The notes under the pieces were generated by a model that had not been told where the DNA came from, searched no databases, and worked only from the letters and a program-made list of their open reading frames with translations. Shown here in pieces: positions 58,460-64,000 of a DNA stretch of 64,000 nt; position 1 is the stretch's first letter; the number at the start of each line of letters is the position of its first letter. The stretch comes from Symbiodinium kawagutii. Its lineage: Eukaryota > Sar > Dinophyceae > Suessiales > Symbiodiniaceae. The position numbers were made by a program, and so were the translations under genes. The stretch covers positions 173,063 through 237,062 of the forward strand of contig VSDK01010258.1 in the NCBI GenBank assembly GCA_009767595.1, written 5' to 3'.

Positions 58460-61283
58460 AACTTTTCGAGCATATGCTTAAGTTCGAGCATCTGAGCTGT
58501 TGGAACACCCGAACTTTCTTTGTCGATCTGTCGATGTCTGACTTTCTCCCTGTCGGTCCCTGTGGGTCCCTGTGGGTCCCTGTGGGTCGCTGTGGGTCCC
58601 TGTGGGTCCCTGTCCTCTTGGCCAAGTTTGGGTCGTAGTCCTCCAGCTGAGGCATCTGCTCTCGTCCCATCTCAGTGAGGTCTTGGATCAGCGGCAGCAG
58701 GAAACCTGAGGTGAAGAAAGGCGAAGAAAAACCTGTAGAGAAAAAGAAGCGGAAGAAAGCTGACGAAGAAGTGCGAAGAAGAAGGCGTAGTCCAAGGTGA
58801 AGGGAAAGGTGAAGAAAGGTCTTCAGCTTTGGCTATCTTTGCACTGCTAACAGGCAAATCCCATCAGTCCTGGCCTTCATAAATGACATACCTCGGTGCT
58901 GGAATCATTCAAGAGTTGCAAAGGACTCGTGATTCTTCACCAGTCAATTCTTCCTCTGCTCTTTAGACAAAGTTTAAATTCTTAATTCTAAATCACTAAA
59001 TTCTTCCTCATTCTTCCTCTCCTCATTCTTCCTCTTAATTCTTTGCCTTTTAAACCTCAGCGCTGGCACCTGTTCATGGAGGGAACGCTGATCTCTTCCG
59101 GCCACAATGAGTTCCATCACTCCTGCCAGCTGCCTGTCGGAACAACTTGAGAATCTCTTGCTCTGAAGGAACATGGACTTGATGCATTTAAGATCAATCC
59201 ATAGAATTTATACATATGTATATCAAGCATATCACATTTATATTCAATAAATGACGTGTCTTTGAAGTGATTGGTTTTCAGCACATAGAGCCTTCCAGTG
59301 ACGGGGATGCCACCCATCTCGAGTTTCTTTCTACGATTCACCATGTGCTCCCTCAAGAGCTTGACGCTGTCGTCAAAGTTGGGCATTCCCAGGAGAGGAA
59401 CCTGTAGCAGTTTCTGGTAGGAAGCTAGACAAACATGTTGAACAAAAAAGAATGTAAAAAATAACATCTAAAGAAAAAATATCCTTTTACTGTTTGGGAA
59501 AGGAGAATTTCAAGGCATCACTGGAAAAATCCAACATCCACAGCGGCAAATTCAATGAATCGGTTTCTCTTTGCCCAGCTGCTGTGAAGAAGCTCCTCTC
59601 TGGAAAGCACTCCCTGACAGTGTCTCGAAGCTCCTATCACGACTGTGTTGCTGTTGCTGCCATGTCTGCCTTGAAATCCTCTGTCCTGACGACCGGCATC
59701 GTCGAACTTTTGCTCGAGTATCTTTTCAAGGGCTGAACCCTCATAGCGAAGAGTGTTTTTGTTCACCACGAAAACCAGTTCCTTCCGGGAAGACAAAAAC
59801 CGTCACAGTTTTAAAGATGAAAGTGATGATGGCTCCATGCTTTAGAAAGGCAAACGTTGTCAAACGACTGTAAACACATTTGTAAACATGATCATTTCCT
59901 AAGTGTTTCATGTTGGGTCCTGCTTTGGGAGCTGGGAACCTTCTTCCAGTCGTACAAGTGAGCGGGCAGCCAAAGACATGCCCAGAGTCTGCAACGCCTC
60001 GTGCTTCATATGATCACAACTCTATGTGTGTTGAAAAATAGATATTCAACTGATGAAAGATTCAAATTAATACAATTAAATACAACTAAATGAGTTTAAA
60101 TCTTTGAAGTTCAAAGAAGGACTCATTTGAGAGGACTCTCTGAGTTGTTGGAATTTCTCAATGTGAAAAAAATCTCTGAGAGGACTCTCCCAGTGCCTGC
60201 TCTGTGGCCATGCCATTGGCCACAAAAACCACCCGCCATTGGAACTTCCAAAACAAAACATGAGGAGAGAAACTTAATTTAATATATAAATGGAATTTAA
60301 TATATAAATACTTAATATAGATCAAACTCCCTTGATCTGAACTTAATTTGATCTATATTTAAATTCTTATAATCTGAAAGCTCAACTCTTAATCTCTAAT
60401 CTGAACTTGCTTTGCTCAACTCCTAATCTGAAGTTTTAAAGCTCAAGTCTCTGTGATCCGAAGTTCAGTCGCCTGGCTACCGAGCAGCAAACCGAAGACA
60501 TTGACCAAAGTTCGGATTGCAGCCTCTAAGGCATCCACGTGGCAACTCAAGTGTTTCAGAGTCTCAGCAACATGTCGAGCGGAAACATTTGAGACAAGCT
60601 GCAAGGGCGTTGTTGCCACCCTCGCAATCCATGACCAACAGGTGCTCTTCCTGACCAAACTGGAGAATAAGTCTACGAGAAGAGTCCTTAGAACTTTATT
60701 CTCATACTTTATTTCAACTCAATAAAATCATTGCTATAATCACAAATACATTTTTGCTATCTTATGATTTTATTGTTTATTCTCATACTTTGTATCAACT
60801 TATGTATCATTGTTTCTTCTTTTTCTTGGGTTTTGGCACCTTCGCGTCGTCTCCAGGAATGGGAACTGCCACGATGTCGATGCCTTCGGTCACCGATTCG
60901 GCTGAGTCGCTAGACACGAAGGCGTCCTCGAGGCGCATCAGAGAAACATCGAAATCAAAAAGAACCGAACTTACAAAAAGAAACACATGTTCTTAACACC
61001 TTTAAAGATACATGAATCGAAAATATATACAGAAATCATGTATACATATATGTATATAAGTATATATATATATATGAATATGATTGAAAGATATGAGTGA
61101 AGTCATGATATATACAAAATCATAGTTTCATATTCCAAAACTGTGAAAACTATGGGCAACTCGACCAGATCCAAACGGCCTCAAGACCCTTCGAGACTGT
61201 GTCCTCTGCATCAACCAAGCGAGAAGCAAGGTATGATTTTCCGCTCCGTCCATCTCCAACAAAGATAAGAGGGCAGATGTGTC
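58460..61283 (-). CDS. Large GTPase resembling GB1/RHD3 (guanylate-binding/dynamin-like) proteins
   Basis: Phase-consistent exons 61216-61283 (IFVGDGRSGKSYLASRL, P-loop G-x4-G-K-S), 60840-60926 (SVTEGIDIVAVPIPG, switch region), 60603-60659 (HLLVMDCEGGNNAL, G3 D-x-E-G), 60473-60523 (AAIRTLVNVFGLLLGSQ), about 60180-60244 (VVFVANGMATEQALG), 59940-59997 (LGMSLAARSLVRLEE), about 59690-59775 (LVFVVNKNTLRYEGSALEKI, possible G4 N-K-N) and, less firmly joined, 59520-59640, 59265-59425 (PNFDDSVKLLREHMVNRRKK) and two exons at 58617-58706 and 58460-58550 (RQIDKESSGVPTAQMLELKH). GC donor at 60603 (CTT|GCAGCT) and 60473. The last intron contains a decamer array. The first exon was not found; the exon at 62674 might belong. 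The G-domain reading is good; the subfamily is inferred. Confidence 0.7.
58551..58612. repeat. TGTGGGTCCC decamer array in an intron
   Basis: Six 10-base copies (one with GGTCGC) between two probable GTPase exons whose frames differ, so it must be spliced out. Confidence 0.95.
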
Positions 61284-62400
61284 CTGTAGGAGGTGGACCG
61301 CAGGTTCAAGTTGGAAATTGGATGAAATTGGCATCTGTATGTATCTGTTTTATCTGTTCCATTCATTCCAATATTGTTCCATTCTGTTCCTCAGTCAAGC
61401 CTCTTTTTGGGTGCCCGTCAGTGAAATTAGTCAAGTCAGATCACTGTCCTGATAATCCTTGCACGAGCTCAAGGCCCTGTCACAACAGATTTCTTTTGCA
61501 CCCAGAAATTCCAGGAGAGTGAAAGGCAAGCAGAACCCCTTTGGAAACGAGAAAAGTGAACTGCTTCACTGCCAATTTGCTGGGTACAGTGCTTGGGCTG
61601 GCCTCTGGTGCAAGCAAAGCAGCATTGTCAGAAAACCTGAGCGGATGAAACTTTGAAAATCAACCTTCAACAATTGAGAATCCGTTTGCAGTAACTCCTT
61701 CAGTCAATGGCTCAAAGACCAAAAGTGTGACCCAAGGCATCAGGCACTCAATCTGCAAAGAAGTTTTAAGAAAAACATGCACAACTTCAGGTCAAGCGAC
61801 TTGAGCAAAGGCTTCGCCTTTAGCGAAGCCATTCGCAAGCTTCTTTACCGATGTTGCAGTCTGATCTTCTTCCGACTTATTGATTGCACATGCCAAAGAA
61901 AAGCATCATACTCAAAGCTACGTCTGTCTGTCTCTGAACTGTCAAGGAAATTCCACCCCTGTCATGAAAGTGCAGAAAGATCAGGAAGTACTTATGGCTT
62001 AACATGGCTCAACCTACAATAAAATAGTAGGACCTGAAGCGCCTCTGTGTAGGTTCTGCCCTTTCTAATCCTAAAAACTAACCACATACTTGAGCAAACT
62101 GCGCAGGAGTCAAGACTGTATCGAACTTGCCTCTTGATTGACTTCTGTCTTCCCATCATGACCAATCCTTCAATTGTTCTCTCGGAAAGGCAACCTTTTT
62201 TTGGACTTCGAACCACACGGGAAAGGCCCGGAAAGTCGGGGAGAGCGGGTCATAGCGCAGAATCATCTGGCCATGCGCAAACCAGGCAGTTAACCTACAC
62301 ATTTGTGGAAGAGTAGTTCAGCATTCAACAAGCTCAAGATCCCTGTCCCAGAAGCATATGGCATTTTGGCATAGGTGAGTGCATAGCGAAGACACCATGA
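61284..62400. other. Stretch without a firm gene
   Basis: Likely 5' introns of the GTPase. Weak minus frames near 61560-61640 (ASPSTVPSKLAVKQFTFLVS) and 61790-61850. Nothing else seen. Confidence 0.4.
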
Positions 62401-62477
62401 TTCATCCCATGATACTTCAGGACAGTGCAGCCGTTTAACAGCTGGGACTCAGCCCGTCTCACATGTACTGTACTGGG

Positions 62478-62674
62478 CCCGAACCGCGGCCGTCCTTCAG
62501 CAATCTCCTGACCTTCAGAGGATCCATTTCCTCTCCTCGGTTGATGATCCACTCCTCGGCAGTGGCGCATGGCCCTGCTCCACTCGCGGCGCATTGTGAT
62601 GAAGCATCCTCCGTGACCTGTTTCATGCTGTGCTGAGGTTTGTGCTCCGAAGACCTCTTGAGCGCCATGGCCAT
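62478..62674 (-). CDS. First exon of an unidentified gene
   Basis: Begins directly after CAG with ATGGCCATG: MAMALKRSSEHKPQHSMKQV, then TAEEWIINRGEEMDPLKVRR, ending RGSGPVQY at a strong donor (AT|GTGAGA). The acceptor touching the ATG fits a trans-spliced leader site. It may be the N-terminus of the GTPase downstream or of a separate protein. Confidence 0.5.
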
Positions 62675-62811
62675 CTGACGTCAAGGTTGTGATCATCCGA
62701 GTCGGTGGAGTAGCCTGGTGAAAGCTTCAGAACGAGAACAAGAGATTGCTTTAAATATATGAAGGGATTCTTGAAATACCACAGGTTGGCACCAAATCGG
62801 ATGCATGGAAA

Positions 62812-63165
62812 TCACCACCGTAGATCCATCTTCGCCTCACAGTACTTCTCGACAGCCACGTTGGTGGAAACAAATGTGACCTGAACCGCCACCATTTCAA
62901 TATACCCCCACCATTTCACTATGCCCAACATCGGGTACAGTGAACTTGCCAGTATCTTGAGGCAGTCAACTCTGGGAAAGAGGCTCAGGAAACAAATGTG
63001 CTGAAGGTTCCGGAGTGGAAATGCTAGCCCTGCCCAAGCAGCCCGAATTGAGTTTCCTGCCTCATCTACGATTTGCAGCCCCTCCTTGTCCCCGAGTTCC
63101 AGGAACATTTCTCTGGACTTATCGGAGCACTCCTTCCCCTGTTTTTCGCATGCAACGGCGATCAT
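62812..63165 (-). CDS. 3' part of an unidentified gene
   Basis: A 117-codon frame: CEKQGKECSDKSREMFLELG, EGLQIVDEAGNSIRAAWAGL, then a hydrophobic stretch (PMLGIVKWWGYIEMVAVQVT) and EAKMDLRW-stop. Coding composition is good in the first half. The stop lies 138 bases before the next start on the same strand. No family recognised. Confidence 0.4.
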   Translation of the reverse strand: MIAVACEKQGKECSDKSREMFLELGDKEGLQIVDEAGNSIRAAWAGLAFPLRNLQHICFLSLFPRVDCLKILASSLYPMLGIVKWWGYIEMVAVQVTFVSTNVAVEKYCEAKMDLRW

Positions 63166-63739
63166 TCTGCATGTGGTGGGCTTGACATGAGAAGTTGTAT
63201 ATCAAGCAGGTACTGCCGGCATCCAAACAACCTAATTGTCATTTGTTGCTTTTTTACGTCCATATCAAGACAGGACAAACTCTCTTACCAAGCTCTGATG
63301 TTCTTTCTTTTCCTTCATTCCTGAGACATTTTTAGAGAGTTTTAGCGGGAGAAAGGAATTTCTTTGCAAAGGAGTTCTGAAAGGAATCTCTAGAGAGACA
63401 AAGAGAAAGGAATGTGTTGTTTTAATGTTTTCTCTTTTGTCTCTATGCCGTTGCCTCATCAGCTAAAGCTTGAGCTTCTGTTGTCGGGAGCGTGTTCTCC
63501 TGAGACAGATCTGGATAAGAACATTCGAAATACAAAAAAATGGAAGAACAAAATGGTTGGAATGATTTTGAAACAACATCACCAAGACTTAGAAGATACA
63601 TCAAGAAGACTTAGAAAATATAGAAACATTCAAACAAAAATAAATTAATTCTGTTGAGCAGCAATCTTTATGTGCACTGCATGACATCAACAGAGTACAT
63701 GCGGCAGCACAATGGCGGTAGATCCCAGGCTGACAGGAC

Positions 63740-63808
63740 CTCGGTGTTGAGCTTGCTGAGTGCAGCTTCTGCCTGGTAGGCGAGTGCCTCTGCTTCACCG
63801 CGAGCATC
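63740..63808 (-). CDS. Exon of an unidentified gene at the right edge
   Basis: Reads DARGEAEALAYQAEAALSKL, then NTE, between acceptor CTTGTGAG and donor GAG|GTCCTG, 69 bases, phase 0. The Ala/Glu-rich helix recalls the lid region of Hsp70 proteins, but 23 residues are too few to claim it. Another candidate near 63940-63985 reads ACEAVVNYRDMKEKILRFHL, and a short one near 63440-63490 reads ENTLPTTEAQAL. Confidence 0.35.
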
Positions 63809-64000
63809 CTCACAAGTAAGACATCAAATGAAACTTAAGCAATTACATTAAGTGAGAGTAAGATGAGTAACTCACTTTAGTAAGACAAGTGAGAGTAAGG
63901 AATACTTTAGGATCAGTTTTCCTCAAATGAAACCTCAAGATTTTCTCCTTCATGTCCCGGTAGTTCACAACAGCCTCACAAGCAAACCAAAGAACAAGTT

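Noticed and set aside
60754..60996. C-terminus of a separate gene ending in a lysine run and stop at 60807 (minus strand)
   Set aside because: A phase-0 donor at 60840 joins this exon to the D-x-E-G exon of the GTPase, so the lysines are intronic.
1..64000. CRISPR arrays, bacterial operons, insertion sequences, rRNA operons
   Set aside because: None seen; the direct repeats present are tandem without spacers and gene structure is eukaryotic.

Overview
The window looks like a piece of dinoflagellate nuclear genome, most likely from a Symbiodiniaceae-type alga. This is inferred from gene structure, not from a database search. Supporting signs are: genes broken into many short exons; splice donors that are GT, GC and GA, all paired with AG; almost every supported gene on the minus strand (a one-way gene cluster); pentatricopeptide repeats of the dinoflagellate type; abundant simple repeats; and one plus-strand match to the dinoflagellate spliced leader. 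There are no bacterial operons, CRISPR arrays, or rRNA genes that I can recognise. Gene models below were made by translating exons by eye and asking that consecutive exons keep the reading frame. In multi-exon entries the span covers introns.

Layout, read in the direction of transcription (right to left on the minus strand). 63.7-62.8 kb: the 3' end of an unidentified gene and an exon of another. 62.7 kb: a first exon. 61.3-58.5 kb: a GTPase with P-loop, D-x-E-G and N-K-x motifs. 57.8-57.0 kb: unidentified. 56.0-55.1 kb: a PH-domain protein. 54.7-53.5 kb: unidentified, facing a small plus-strand gene at 53.0-53.4 kb. 52.7-47.1 kb: several unidentified exon clusters. 45.9-44.1 kb: tRNA 2'-phosphotransferase. 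42.3-39.6 kb: a helical protein whose last intron holds a 1 kb minisatellite. 38.5-32.6 kb: unidentified exons and a Met/Gln/Cys/Gly-rich protein crossing an assembly gap. 29.9-29.0 kb: an intronless membrane protein. 27.3-22.9 kb: a complete 15-exon PP2C phosphatase. 21.6-18.4 kb: an unidentified exon pair and a Mind-bomb-type SH3-repeat protein. 16.0-12.1 kb: a PPR protein. 11.5 kb to the left edge: a very large gene that appears to join an extracellular glycoside-hydrolase-like domain, one membrane anchor and a GT48 1,3-beta-glucan (callose) synthase.

The genes do not form one pathway. They cover cell-wall glucan synthesis, RNA metabolism (TPT1, PPR), signalling (PP2C, PH), a GTPase and probable ubiquitin-linked repeats. 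The most notable features are the GH-TM-GT48 fusion, introns flanked by direct repeats (one by a 13-base repeat with a single mismatch), and many unrelated tandem arrays that share a unit of ten bases, several of them filling introns.
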